Shown piece by piece: positions 1-9,087 of a stretch of 64,000 nt of DNA. The DNA lies in NCBI GenBank assembly GCA_900547475.1, contig URGW01000003.1, forward strand, positions 62,001 to 126,000. The letters are read 5' to 3'. Under the pieces are notes generated by a model that searched no databases, was not told the DNA's origin, and was given only the letters and a program-made list of their open reading frames with translations. How positions within the stretch are numbered: the stretch's first letter is position 1; every line of letters begins with the position of its first letter. This DNA comes from an uncultured Clostridium sp. Lineage in GTDB: Bacteria; Bacillota; Clostridia; Clostridiales; Clostridiaceae. Made by a program: the position numbers and the translations under genes.

Positions 1-530
1 GCTCTAGTTGAATCTTTAAGCCATGGATCGCTCCAATAAGTAACCCATGGTAAATCTTTAAATTCTTCTTTAATCTTAAGAGCACAAATATGACTTGATG
101 GTGGCTCATGCATTGAAAACATAACATCAAATTTTTCTCTTTTTGCTAATTCAATACCATATTTACTTGCAGATTTAGCCCAATTTAAATACATATCTGG
201 CACTGCTACAATAGATTTACCTTTTTTAAGTAATGTTTTTACAAAGCTTTTTTTATTTTTAGATACATTAGCTACTTCTGTATTAAGAGATTTCTTAGGC
301 ATTATTTTTTCAAATATTTTTCCACCAGAAATTATATGCATCTTAACTCTTTTATCTAACATACTTAATATATACTCATCATAATAAATTGATTTTTTAG
401 GAAAATTTACAGTTAAAAGATGTACTTCATTTCCATCAATCTTAGCTAAATTATTTAAGTATTGTAAAGTTTCAATAGATGCTGAATTATTAATTAATGG
501 TGAATAGCACGCTATAAATAATATTTTCAT
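1..530 (-). CDS. Glycosyltransferase, N-terminal part (runs off the left edge)
   Basis: The reading frame is open from an ATG at 530 to the window edge, giving about 176 residues of the N-terminal half. An excellent ribosome binding site (GGAGG) lies 5 bases upstream. The protein starts MKILFIACYSPLINNSAS, the first beta strand and loop of a GT-B fold, and contains the segment PWVTYWSDPW near residue 165, which is typical of family-4-like glycosyltransferases acting on surface polysaccharides. The acceptor and sugar cannot be read from this half. Only 9 bases separate it from the stop codon of the MurJ gene, so it is probably the downstream member of a surface-polymer operon with MurJ and WecG. 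The catalytic C-terminal half lies outside the window. Confidence 0.75.
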   Translation of the reverse strand, partial: MKILFIACYSPLINNSASIETLQYLNNLAKIDGNEVHLLTVNFPKKSIYYDEYILSMLDKRVKMHIISGGKIFEKIMPKKSLNTEVANVSKNKKSFVKTLLKKGKSIVAVPDMYLNWAKSASKYGIELAKREKFDVMFSMHEPPSSHICALKIKEEFKDLPWVTYWSDPWLKDSTR

Positions 531-539
531 ATTTTCCTC

Positions 540-2075
540 CTAAATCTCTCTTTTAGATAATTTGTTTTTTATCATATCTATTACTTCATTAAATTCTTCA
601 ACCCTCAATATTTTACATGCAATGAAATAAATAATAGCTCCCACTATACCATTAAGTAAAATACTTAATATTGCATTATTTAAATTAATTTTATTATTTA
701 ATAATGTAAGCAGAAAAAGCATTACTATTGCTGATAATGATATTTTTAATAATTTTATTATCATAGGAAAAACATCAAAATCTCCAACAAGCTTTCTCGT
801 AGAAATAAATAATAATATTGCTGTTATCATTGATGCTATTGTAGATGCTATTGCTACACCAAATATACCTAATACTTTTGATAAAGCAACACTTAAAATA
901 ATATTAACAACTACACCAATTATTCCATTCATTGTTGTTACTTTCGTTTTTTGCATTGAAAATAATGATGAATTTAAAATATCTCTTACTCCTGTAAATG
1001 GTAGCACTAAAGCATATCCTAAAAATGCACTTGCTGTAATTCCTACAGCTACATCATTAAATTTACCTCTCTCATAAAAAGCACTTATAATTTCTTTATT
1101 TAATAATATAAAGCCAATAGAAATAGGTACTAACAATAAAGCAATTATAGAAATAGACTTTGTTAAATACATAGAAAAGCCTTTGTTATCTCCTTCATTC
1201 AATTTATTTGCCATAAGAGGATACATAACAGTTACAATAGATGTCGTTATTGCAGTATTAGCAAAAACTATTATCTTTTGCGCAAAATCTAAACCACTAA
1301 CAGCTCCATCTCCTAATGAGGAAGCTACTTTCATATCAACTACCATATTTAATGAATTTGCACCTGAAGCAATTATTACAGGTATAATTAATATTAATAT
1401 TTTCTTTATTCTCTCATCCTTTAAATTAATAAATAATTTAAATCTATATCCATGCTTATATAAAACTGGAACTTGAACTGCAACTCTTAAAAAGTTCCCA
1501 ATAACATTTGCAATAGTTAAACCAACAATACTAATATTATTAAAAAATAATAAATAAATTATCATTGGTGCATTAAAAAACATACCTAAAATTGAAGGAA
1601 TAACAAAATCTTCACATACTTGAAGCATTGCAGTATAACATGCATTTATTGATAGAAATAAAAGATTAAATAAAGTTATTCTTGTTAGAAAAACTGTAAG
1701 AGTAAACTTTTCTTTACTAAATCCATCAAACATAAATGAAACTATTTCATTTGTAAATATGAAACCTAAAACAAAGATAATTATTGAAATAACTAATAAT
1801 ATGGAAATAATATTATTAGAAAATTTAAACATCTCATCTTTATTTTTATCATACTTAACTTTACTAAGCATTGGAATAAATACTGTTGATATTGCAAGAC
1901 CTACAATAGTAAAAATAGTTTCTGGAACAGATACAGCCGCTTTATACGCATCTGTATAAATACTAACACCAAATTGATATCCAACTAGCATATCCCTAAA
2001 CAATCCTAAAAATCTGCTTAGAATACTAATTATCATAACAAGAAAAGCTGCCTTAAATATTTTATTACCTTTCAT
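540..2075 (-). CDS. murJ: MurJ/MviN-family lipid II flippase
   Basis: At 511 residues this is the normal length for the MurJ/MviN family of the MOP flippase superfamily, which moves lipid-linked cell-wall precursors across the membrane. The protein is almost wholly hydrophobic, with about 14 membrane segments. It has the typical N-terminus (KAAFLVMIISILSRFLGLFRD) with the conserved arginine-containing loop. Its ATG overlaps the stop codon of the upstream WecG-family gene by one base (TAATG), so the two are translationally coupled. The setting between two glycosyltransferases allows a specialised flippase for a secondary wall polymer or exopolysaccharide instead of the housekeeping MurJ. The sequence does not decide this. 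Confidence 0.88.
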   Translation of the reverse strand: MKGNKIFKAAFLVMIISILSRFLGLFRDMLVGYQFGVSIYTDAYKAAVSVPETIFTIVGLAISTVFIPMLSKVKYDKNKDEMFKFSNNIISILLVISIIIFVLGFIFTNEIVSFMFDGFSKEKFTLTVFLTRITLFNLLFLSINACYTAMLQVCEDFVIPSILGMFFNAPMIIYLLFFNNISIVGLTIANVIGNFLRVAVQVPVLYKHGYRFKLFINLKDERIKKILILIIPVIIASGANSLNMVVDMKVASSLGDGAVSGLDFAQKIIVFANTAITTSIVTVMYPLMANKLNEGDNKGFSMYLTKSISIIALLLVPISIGFILLNKEIISAFYERGKFNDVAVGITASAFLGYALVLPFTGVRDILNSSLFSMQKTKVTTMNGIIGVVVNIILSVALSKVLGIFGVAIASTIASMITAILLFISTRKLVGDFDVFPMIIKLLKISLSAIVMLFLLTLLNNKINLNNAILSILLNGIVGAIIYFIACKILRVEEFNEVIDMIKNKLSKREI

Positions 2076-2812
2076 TATTTCTTACCTCTGCTCTTTGCAA
2101 CAATCCATATAAACTTAGGTATACTTCCAAGTCTTTTAATTCTCCAAGGTTCTTTAGCAACTCTATAAGCCCATTCCATTCCTATATTAATCATCCACCT
2201 AGGAGCCCTATTTACTTTTTCAGCTATTACATCAAAACTTCCTCCAACTCCCATATATATCTTACAAGGAAGCTTATCCATATACTTTACAATAAACTTT
2301 TCTTGTCTTGGACATCCCATTGCAACAAATAATGCTAGTGGCTTCTTGTTTTTTATCTCTTCTAATATTTCTTTTGGATTTTCTAAATCAAAAAAACCAT
2401 TATGATATCCAACAATATTAATTTTAGGATAATCTCTTATTATATTAGCAGCACAAGCCTTTAAATTCTCTTCACTTGCTCCTAATAAGTAAATACCTTC
2501 TCCATTCTTTTCACACTCAGCAATTATTTTTTTCATAAGTTCAATTCCAGCAATTTTTTCTTGTACAGGTGTTTTTAAAATTTTACCACTAATTTGTGTT
2601 CCCACACCATCAGGTATTATTAAAGAAGATCTCGATGTAAAATTATCAAATAACTCCTTATTATTTAATCCTGTATATAAAACTTCTGGATTTCCAGATA
2701 CTATATGAACCTTATCATAAGAAAATACTGCCTTTACACACTTTCCTATATCTTCAGAAAATATATTATATCCTAATATATTTATACTTTTGAATTTTTC
2801 TTTTTTTCCCAT
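2075..2812 (-). CDS. WecG/TagA/CpsF-family glycosyltransferase
   Basis: At 245 residues this is a complete member of the WecG/TagA/CpsF family (GT26). These enzymes transfer an N-acetylmannosamine-type sugar to undecaprenyl-diphosphate-GlcNAc in teichoic acid linkage-unit or related polymer synthesis, at the inner membrane face. Family landmarks seen are IPDGVGTQ near residue 68, VAMGCPRQEKF near 163 and the C-terminal block GVGGSFDVIAEKVNRAPRW near 189. A binding site (GAAGGTAGAG) precedes the ATG at 2812. The 3' end overlaps murJ by one base, linking sugar transfer to lipid-carrier flipping. It could be TagA (teichoic acid) or serve another wall polymer. Confidence 0.85.
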   Translation of the reverse strand: MGKKEKFKSINILGYNIFSEDIGKCVKAVFSYDKVHIVSGNPEVLYTGLNNKELFDNFTSRSSLIIPDGVGTQISGKILKTPVQEKIAGIELMKKIIAECEKNGEGIYLLGASEENLKACAANIIRDYPKINIVGYHNGFFDLENPKEILEEIKNKKPLALFVAMGCPRQEKFIVKYMDKLPCKIYMGVGGSFDVIAEKVNRAPRWMINIGMEWAYRVAKEPWRIKRLGSIPKFIWIVAKSRGKK

Positions 2813-2828
2813 ATAAACTCTACCTTCA

Positions 2829-3920
2829 TTATCCCTTATTTATCATAGTATCTAATTGTTTAACTATTTCATCTTCAGGATTTAAATTTTTTGCTATATC
2901 TAAATGTAATTTAGCATTTTCTAAATCATTAAGATTTAAATAACACATTATAATATTAGTACATATTTCTACATCCCTTGATGCTTCAAATGCCTTTTTG
3001 AAATATTTAATTGCTTCTTCAAATTCACCAATACATGCATAGTTTAATCCAAGTTCAACTATAACCTCAAGTATTCCACTTTCCCTTTTTACACTTTCTT
3101 TTAAATAATAAATAGCCTTATGATAATTCTCTAATTTTCTAAAAGCTATTCCTAAGTAATAATAAATAAGAGGATTTTCTTCAAACTCTTCACCTAATCT
3201 AAGTAATATTTCAATACTTTTAGAAGGATCTTCAGCTAATAGCTCTATAGCATTCTCATAATCTGATATATTATTTATATCATTATTTATTATTTCAACC
3301 TCTGGTGTTACTTTTCCACCATTATTGAAATACTCATTTATGGCAACCTTAGCCCCTTTAAAATCACCTTCATCTTTTAAAACTATAGCTTTATATAAAT
3401 ATGGCTCTGCTATTTTTAATTTATTTGATATACAATAATCTATGTCTTCAAGTAATATATCCTTAAAACTGCTTTCTTCTTCCTTAATAGTTTCCCCTAC
3501 AAGTAGTATTTTTTTCATAACTTCTAAATCTTTAGAATATGTATAATATCCTTTTAATAAAAGATATGCGTCTAAATATCTCTTCTCTTCTATTCTCTTG
3601 CTTATAAGTGACTTAATACAAGTTTCAGTATCCTTTATATAATCTAATATAAGTTCATAATCATCATTAAATCTTAAATTTTCATCACTTCCTATAGCAA
3701 TAAACATACCTTCTATAAAATAATATATTGGAAGATTTTTAATTTTAATTTCATCATTTATATTAGAACTGATATATTCAGAGCTTATTGGCAAATATAA
3801 ATCTTTATTTTTAAAAGTTACATATGATGGTATTCCTATATTTTCTTTAAATCCATCTTTATTCATTTCTAAAAATAATAACTTACCTAATCTTTCTTTA
3901 ATTTTTACCTTATAATCCAT
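2829..3920 (-). CDS. Tetratricopeptide-repeat protein
   Basis: A 363-residue soluble protein with no signal peptide. The C-terminal third has at least two clear TPR units (around PLIYYYLGIAFRKLENYHKAIYYL and the following VELGLNYACIGEFEEAIKYF) and a last helical pair with NLNDLENAKLHL. The N-terminal 90 residues do not resemble a family I recognise. The start at 3920 has an AAGGAGTG site. It lies 16 bases upstream of the WecG gene on the same strand, so it probably belongs to the same surface-polymer operon as a protein-protein adaptor. A specific function cannot be stated. Confidence 0.7.
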   Translation of the reverse strand: MDYKVKIKERLGKLLFLEMNKDGFKENIGIPSYVTFKNKDLYLPISSEYISSNINDEIKIKNLPIYYFIEGMFIAIGSDENLRFNDDYELILDYIKDTETCIKSLISKRIEEKRYLDAYLLLKGYYTYSKDLEVMKKILLVGETIKEEESSFKDILLEDIDYCISNKLKIAEPYLYKAIVLKDEGDFKGAKVAINEYFNNGGKVTPEVEIINNDINNISDYENAIELLAEDPSKSIEILLRLGEEFEENPLIYYYLGIAFRKLENYHKAIYYLKESVKRESGILEVIVELGLNYACIGEFEEAIKYFKKAFEASRDVEICTNIIMCYLNLNDLENAKLHLDIAKNLNPEDEIVKQLDTMINKG

Positions 3921-4000
3921 AAGTTACACTCCTTTAGTAAATTATTTCATTATTCATAATACAGTATTAACATAAAACTTTCAAATTAAATAGTAAAATA

Positions 4001-4031
4001 ATAAAAGCCATCGGTTTCCCGATAGCTTTTT
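4001..4031 (-). terminator. Intrinsic terminator after the phosphoglucomutase gene
   Basis: On the minus strand a 12-bp stem (AAAAGCTATCGG/CCGATGGCTTTT with one G-U pair) closes on a GAAA tetraloop and is followed by TATTATTTTAC. It starts just after the stop of the gene ending at 4038. Confidence 0.8.
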
Positions 4032-4037
4032 ATTATT

Positions 4038-5765
4038 TTATGCTAACTTTTCATTAATTATTTCCATAACTTTTTCATTGAATCTTGCTAGCTTTTCTTC
4101 AGCATTTACTAAGCCTTCACCTTTAACAGCTGAATAAATTTTCATTTTTGGCTCAGTACCTGAAGGTCTAACAACAAATGAAGAACCATCTTCTAATATA
4201 TATTTTAATACATTAGACTTAGGTAAGTTAATAACACTTTCTGTATTATTAGTTAAGTTTTCTTCTTTACTTAACTTATAATCAAGCTTTGCTAGAACCT
4301 TAACTCCATCAACTTCTGTTAATGCAGTGCTTCTTAAAGAATCTAAACACTTACTTATTTTTTCTTGACCTTCTTTTCCTTGTAATTCAATTGAAATTAA
4401 GTCTTCCTTGAAGAATCCAATTCTATTGTAAAGTTCGATTAACGCTTCATAAAGGCTCTTACCTTGTTCTTTATAGTAAAGAGTCATTTCAGCTATTAAC
4501 ATTGAAGCTATTACAGCATCTTTATCTCTAACGAATTCACCAGCTAAATAACCATAACTTTCTTCAAATCCAAATAAGTATTTCTTGTCTCCATTTTCTT
4601 GGAATTCTCTAATTTTTTCACCAATGTATTTAAACCCTGTTAATACATCCATTATTTCAACACCATAGTAGTTAGCTATTGCTCTAGCACCTTCAGTTGT
4701 TACTATAGTCTTAATTACAACTCCATTTGAAGGTAATTTCCCTTCTTCTTTAAGAGCAGATAATATATAATCTGTTAATAAAAGCCCTGTTTGGTTACCA
4801 GTTAAAACTTTATATTCTCCACTATTTTCTTTTACTACAACACCAATTCTATCACAGTCTGGGTCTGTTCCAAAAATAATGTCTGGATTGCTTGTCTTAG
4901 CCATATCAAGTGCTAATTCAAAAACTTGTGGATTCTCTGGATTTGGATAAGAAGCTGTTGGGAAGTTACCATCTGGCATTTCTTGCTCTTTAACTACTTC
5001 TACATTTTCATATCCTAATTCAGCTAATACTCTTCTTACTGGCATATTTCCACTTCCATGTATTGGAGTATATATAACTTTTAAATCTTTAGCATTTTCT
5101 TTTACTAATTCAGTTCTTATTGTAAGGCCTTTAACTTCTTCAATATAAGCTTTATCTACTTCTTCCCCAATATATTCTAAAAGGTTATTATTTAAAGCAG
5201 CTTCTACTGAAATAGTTTTTATATCTTCATAATTTACTATACTATTAACTTCACCTATGATGATTCCAGCTTTTTCATCTGTAACTTGACCACCAAATTC
5301 ATCATAAACTTTATATCCATTATATATCTTTGGGTTATGTGAAGCAGTTATTACTATTCCACCTTGACAATTTAAATGTCTAGAAGTAAATGAAAGCATC
5401 GGTGTTGGTCTTAAGCTTTCAAATAAAAACACCTTTATATTATTTGCACAAAGAGTCAACGCAGCAGCCTCTGCAAATTCCTTTGACATATTTCTTGAAT
5501 CATATGCTATAGCTACTTTTGGTGATTCAAAAGATTTGTTTAAATAGTTTGCAAATCCTTGTGTTGCTTTCGAAACTGTATATACATTCATTCTATTAGT
5601 TCCAGCACCTATAACCCCTCTTAATCCACCAGTACCAAAATCTAACTCCTTGTAGAATCTATCTTCTATTTCCTTTTCATCACTAATGTTTCTTAATTCA
5701 TCTTTTATTGCTTCTGATATTACCTTAGAGTTTAACCACTCATTATATCTCTCTTTATAATCCAT
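4038..5765 (-). CDS. Phospho-sugar mutase (alpha-phosphoglucomutase/phosphomannomutase)
   Basis: The enzyme interconverts hexose-1-phosphate and hexose-6-phosphate through a phosphoserine, feeding UDP-glucose, glycogen and wall-polymer synthesis. A longer reading frame begins at 5837, but I chose the ATG at 5765 (MDYKERYNEW, 575 residues) because GGAGGG lies just upstream and family members start there. Landmarks are the active-site loop TASHNP with the phosphoserine near residue 141, the magnesium loop GTDPDCDR near 300 and the phosphate-binding RPSGTEPK near 537. These show a complete four-domain alpha-D-phosphohexomutase of the PgcA/YhxB type. It is a single-gene unit with its own terminator. 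Substrate preference cannot be read from sequence alone. Confidence 0.92.
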   Translation of the reverse strand: MDYKERYNEWLNSKVISEAIKDELRNISDEKEIEDRFYKELDFGTGGLRGVIGAGTNRMNVYTVSKATQGFANYLNKSFESPKVAIAYDSRNMSKEFAEAAALTLCANNIKVFLFESLRPTPMLSFTSRHLNCQGGIVITASHNPKIYNGYKVYDEFGGQVTDEKAGIIIGEVNSIVNYEDIKTISVEAALNNNLLEYIGEEVDKAYIEEVKGLTIRTELVKENAKDLKVIYTPIHGSGNMPVRRVLAELGYENVEVVKEQEMPDGNFPTASYPNPENPQVFELALDMAKTSNPDIIFGTDPDCDRIGVVVKENSGEYKVLTGNQTGLLLTDYILSALKEEGKLPSNGVVIKTIVTTEGARAIANYYGVEIMDVLTGFKYIGEKIREFQENGDKKYLFGFEESYGYLAGEFVRDKDAVIASMLIAEMTLYYKEQGKSLYEALIELYNRIGFFKEDLISIELQGKEGQEKISKCLDSLRSTALTEVDGVKVLAKLDYKLSKEENLTNNTESVINLPKSNVLKYILEDGSSFVVRPSGTEPKMKIYSAVKGEGLVNAEEKLARFNEKVMEIINEKLA

Positions 5766-5840
5766 ATTATCCCTCCTAAACATTTCAGTAGTCCATACCT
5801 TAGTTATTATATAACAAAGTAAATAAAAATTAAACAAAAA

Positions 5841-5880
5841 AAATAATAGATATAGGAAAATTTATCTATATCTATTATTT
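5841..5880 (-). terminator. Intrinsic terminator after the L25 gene
   Basis: An A/T-rich inverted repeat (AATAATAGATATA with TATCTATTATT on the other arm) is followed on the minus strand by a run of eight T. It sits directly downstream of the L25/Ctc stop codon. Confidence 0.7.
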
Positions 5881-5896
5881 TTATTAGTTTATTTTT

Positions 5897-6502
5897 TTAT
5901 TGTTCTGCAGCCTCTTTTGCATCTTCTTGAGCTAACTCATTATTTTCTACAACTGTTTTACGTTCATAACTTACTGAAGCAATAACAGAATTTAAATCAT
6001 CTAAAATAGATATTTCAGATGCAACTTCTAAATCACCAAATTTGTAAACTGATCCACTATTTCCAGTTCCAATATTAAAGTCAATATATTTAGGTAATGC
6101 TTCAACTGAACATTCTACCCTTACACTATCTTTTTCTTTTTGAAGCACAATTCCCTTTTTATTTAAATACTCTTCTCCTATGTAATGAATAGGAACTGAA
6201 GAAATTATCTTATTCTTTCCTGTTAATTCTTCTAAATCTAAGTGAATTATTTTATTTGTAACAGGATCTCTTTGTACTTCCTTTATTAATCCCTTATGAC
6301 TTTCTCCATCTAAATTAAATTCTAATACACCATGTTCTCCACTAGTAGCTATTTCATGACATAATTCTAATTCTCCAACTTCAAATAATAAGTTATTAAT
6401 CTTCTTACCATACAATACACCCGGAACATTCCCATTTCTTCTTGCCTTTTTTGCACTATTTGGAATATCTATAGATCTTTTATTCATTTCTAAATTTGAC
6501 AC
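5897..6502 (-). CDS. 50S ribosomal protein L25, general stress (Ctc) form
   Basis: At 201 residues this is the long, two-domain Ctc form of bL25. The N-terminal domain binds 5S rRNA (RSIDIPNSAKKARRNGNVPGVLYGKK) and a C-terminal beta domain follows. In Bacillus, Ctc is a general stress form of this ribosomal protein. The start is a GTG at 6502, set by GGAGGT nine bases upstream; the in-frame ATG five codons later has no site of its own. The C-terminus is acidic (NNELAQEDAKEAAEQ), as in relatives. It is transcribed alone, divergently from glmS across a 700-bp gap. Confidence 0.9.
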   Translation of the reverse strand: MSNLEMNKRSIDIPNSAKKARRNGNVPGVLYGKKINNLLFEVGELELCHEIATSGEHGVLEFNLDGESHKGLIKEVQRDPVTNKIIHLDLEELTGKNKIISSVPIHYIGEEYLNKKGIVLQKEKDSVRVECSVEALPKYIDFNIGTGNSGSVYKFGDLEVASEISILDDLNSVIASVSYERKTVVENNELAQEDAKEAAEQ

Positions 6503-6750
6503 TTCACATTACCTCCTATGATTTTAAAATTCTCTTATGTATTTTTGACAGCTATTATTGAATTTATACATTTCATTTACAACTTATCCATAAAAATATT
6601 CTTTTTTCAAAAAATTCTTCTATAAATATAAACTATCCAAATTTCATGCTTTTATTATTTTTATATACTTTTCTCAATCCTTGCATATAATAATATTGCA
6701 ATATATGTCATTTTATACATTTCAATAGTATTGCTTTCATTTAAATAATA

Positions 6751-6778
6751 TAGACAAATTTTATTTTTATGATAAAAT
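6751..6778 (+). promoter_or_regulatory. Probable promoter of the glmS leader
   Basis: TAGACA at 6751-6756 and TAAAAT at 6773-6778 are separated by 16 bases, an acceptable sigma-A arrangement. Transcription would begin near 6786, about 67 bases before the ribozyme cleavage site, as expected for a glmS messenger. The rest of 6503-6750 is plain A/T-rich sequence holding the upstream region of the L25 gene. I saw no other gene in it. Confidence 0.45.
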
Positions 6779-6849
6779 AATCTAAGGTATGCTAAATAAT
6801 TAGTAAAGGAAGTGAATATTATCGTAAAATATCATAAAACAATCTCATA

Positions 6850-7106
6850 AAAGCGCCAGAACTTAAGTAAAAGTAAACTTAGTCTATTTTGAGTAATTTC
6901 GCCTAACCAAATCAAAGATTTTGGTTAAAAGGAAACTCAGCTAACGCTGAGTAAGTTCGCCTAACCAAATCAAAGATTTGGAGGCTCACTTAAGTTGACG
7001 AGGATGGGGAGAATCGAATTCTTCGGCGGGTGCCCCACGGTATCGCACTACCGTTAACGACTAGTAAAACTATGAAGTGATTCATAGGACAATCCTAGTC
7101 TGGTGT
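6850..7106 (+). ncRNA. glmS ribozyme (glucosamine-6-phosphate-activated self-cleaving riboswitch)
   Basis: The RNA cleaves itself when glucosamine-6-phosphate binds, which destabilises the glmS messenger and closes a feedback loop. The 5' strand AGCGCCAGAACTT at 6852-6864 carries the scissile A-G step (6852/6853). The core follows from GTTGACGAGGATGGGGAG at 6994, with ATCGAATTCTTCGGCGG and the pseudoknot partner TGCCCCACGG. Stem ACGGT/ACCGT at 7037-7054 and stem GACTAG/CTAGTC (7059-7064 with 7095-7100) complete the fold. It lies 118 bases upstream of the glmS ATG. The odd part is P1: its 9-bp stem (6860-6868 with 6988-6996) encloses a 119-nt insert instead of a short loop. Confidence 0.93.
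6872..6981 (+). repeat. Two tandem 58-bp units inserted in P1 of the glmS ribozyme
   Basis: A 24-base exact match (6898-6921 and 6956-6979) recurs at a 58-base spacing inside a longer, diverged unit that starts with AAACTYAG. Each unit can fold into small hairpins: TAACCAAA with TTTGGTTA in unit one, ACTCAGC with GCTGAGT, and CCAAATC with GATTTGG in unit two. The units fill the P1 loop exactly and leave the catalytic core intact. I saw no other copy in this window. Confidence 0.8.
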
Positions 7107-7223
7107 TAAAACCTTCATTGTGTTTTTTGATGTCCTAGTACTAGTATACCCTTTTTTAATACTAGAATATCTATCACAATTGAAAAAAGCAAAAAATTTA
7201 AATAATTGGAAGGAAGATTTATT

Positions 7224-9047
7224 ATGTGCGGAATAGTTGGTTATGTTGGAAAAAGACAAGCGTCTACTTTATTAGTAGAAGGTTTATCTAAATTAGAATA
7301 TAGAGGTTATGACTCTGCTGGAGTTGCAATCATTAATAATGGAATTAATGTAAGAAAATTTAAAGGGCGTTTAAATAATTTAGCTAATAGCTTAAATGAA
7401 ACTCCTATTAATGGACATATAGGAATTGGACACACTAGATGGGCTACTCATGGTGAACCATCAGATGTTAACTCACATCCTCATACTACAGAAAATGCTA
7501 CTATTAGTGTTGTTCATAATGGTATTATAGAAAACTATATGAAATTAAGAGAATGGTTAACTTCAAAAGGTTATACATTCTTCTCTGAAACAGATACTGA
7601 AGTTATACCTAACTTAGTTGATTATTATTATGAAGGCGACTTATTTGATGCTGTAGTTAAGGCAACTTCTAAGCTTGAAGGAAGTTTTGCTATTGGGGTT
7701 GTTGCTAAGAATGAACCTGATAAAATAGTTGCAGTTAGAAAAGATAGTCCTCTTATTGTTGGACTTGGAAAAGATGAAAGTTTTATAGCTTCAGATATTC
7801 CTGCAGTTTTAAATCACACTAGAGATGTATATCTTTTAGAAGATAAGGAATTTGTAATTCTTACTGAAAATGGTGTTGAGCTTAGAAATGAAGATGGCGA
7901 AAAAATAGAAAAAGAAATTTATCATGTTACTTGGAATATAGATGCAGCTGAAAAAGGTGGATTTGAAGATTTCATGTTAAAAGAAATTCATGAACAACCA
8001 AAAGCTGTTAAAGACACTCTTGCTGGTAAAATAGCATTAGATAAGGAAATAACAATAGATAATATTTCATTTACTAAAGAACAATTAGAAAACTTTGATA
8101 AAATATATGTAGTAGCTTGCGGTACTGCTTATCATGCTGGAGTTGTTGGTAAAACAGTAATCGAAAAATTTGCTAAAATTCCAGTTGAAATTGATATAGC
8201 ATCTGAATTTAGATATAGAGATCCTATGATAACAAATAAAACATTATTAATAGTTGTATCTCAATCTGGAGAAACTGCTGATACTTTAGCTGTTCTTAGA
8301 GATGCTAAGAAACAATGTGCTAGAGTTTTAGCTATTACTAATGTTGTTGGTTCTTCTGTTTCAAGAGAAGCTGATGATGTATTTTACACTTTAGCTGGTC
8401 CTGAAATTGCAGTTGCTTCAACAAAAGCATATGTTACTCAATTAACTGCATTTTATATTTTAGGATTATATTTTGCTTCATTAAAAGGCACTATGTCAAA
8501 AGATGAAATTGAAGAAATTAAATGCGAATTATTAGAAATACCAAATAAAATTGAGAAAGCTTTAGGAATGAAGGAGGAACTTCAAAAATTTGCTTCTTCT
8601 CACTATAATCATAAAGATATGTATTTCTTAGGAAGAGGTCTTGATTATGCAGTAGCTATGGAAGGTTCTTTAAAACTTAAAGAAATATCTTATATCCATT
8701 GTGATGCTTATGCTGGTGGAGAATTAAAACATGGCCCTATTGCTTTAATAGAAAATAATACAGCTGTAATTACTCTTTTAACTCAAGAATCTTTAAAAGA
8801 TAAAATGATTAGTAATGTAAGAGAAGTTTCTACAAGAGGTGGAAATATATTTGCAGTTGTAAATGAAGGTGATACTACTTCAAAGGAAGTTGTTGATTCA
8901 ATAGTTTATATTCCAAAAACTATTGATATATTAACTCCACTTATAAGTGTTGTTCCTCTTCAATTAATCTCTTACTATATTGCAAAACAAAAAGGTTGCG
9001 ATGTTGATAAACCAAGAAACCTTGCAAAATCAGTAACAGTTGAATAG
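7224..9047 (+). CDS. glmS: Glutamine-fructose-6-phosphate aminotransferase (isomerising)
   Basis: The enzyme makes glucosamine-6-phosphate from fructose-6-phosphate and glutamine, the first step to UDP-GlcNAc and peptidoglycan. I place the start at the ATG at 7224 because the next residue must be the nucleophilic cysteine (MCGIVGYVG) exposed after Met removal. AAGGAAG lies just upstream, and the earlier TTG at 7206 would bury the cysteine. The protein has 607 residues, the normal length: an N-terminal Ntn glutaminase domain with TRWATHG near residue 73, then two SIS sugar-isomerase domains (SQSGETADT near 350, LKHGPIALIE near 505). It ends in the conserved AKSVTVE. Its messenger carries the glmS ribozyme. 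Confidence 0.97.
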   Translation: MCGIVGYVGKRQASTLLVEGLSKLEYRGYDSAGVAIINNGINVRKFKGRLNNLANSLNETPINGHIGIGHTRWATHGEPSDVNSHPHTTENATISVVHNGIIENYMKLREWLTSKGYTFFSETDTEVIPNLVDYYYEGDLFDAVVKATSKLEGSFAIGVVAKNEPDKIVAVRKDSPLIVGLGKDESFIASDIPAVLNHTRDVYLLEDKEFVILTENGVELRNEDGEKIEKEIYHVTWNIDAAEKGGFEDFMLKEIHEQPKAVKDTLAGKIALDKEITIDNISFTKEQLENFDKIYVVACGTAYHAGVVGKTVIEKFAKIPVEIDIASEFRYRDPMITNKTLLIVVSQSGETADTLAVLRDAKKQCARVLAITNVVGSSVSREADDVFYTLAGPEIAVASTKAYVTQLTAFYILGLYFASLKGTMSKDEIEEIKCELLEIPNKIEKALGMKEELQKFASSHYNHKDMYFLGRGLDYAVAMEGSLKLKEISYIHCDAYAGGELKHGPIALIENNTAVITLLTQESLKDKMISNVREVSTRGGNIFAVVNEGDTTSKEVVDSIVYIPKTIDILTPLISVVPLQLISYYIAKQKGCDVDKPRNLAKSVTVE

Positions 9048-9050
9048 AAA

Positions 9051-9085
9051 AATAGGATGAACCTTAAAGGTTCATCCTATTTTTA
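9051..9085. terminator. Bidirectional terminator between glmS and the SNF2 helicase gene
   Basis: A near-perfect 15-bp inverted repeat (AATAGGATGAACCTT at 9051-9065 with its complement at 9067-9081) is followed by TTTAATTTA on the plus strand and preceded by A residues. It sits between the convergent stop codons at 9047 and 9088, so it can serve both genes. Confidence 0.85.
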
Positions 9086-9087
9086 AT

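Noticed and set aside
6872..6981. CRISPR or other array in the glmS leader
   Set aside because: Only two units, no spacers of constant length and no cas genes. The units lie in the ribozyme P1 loop.
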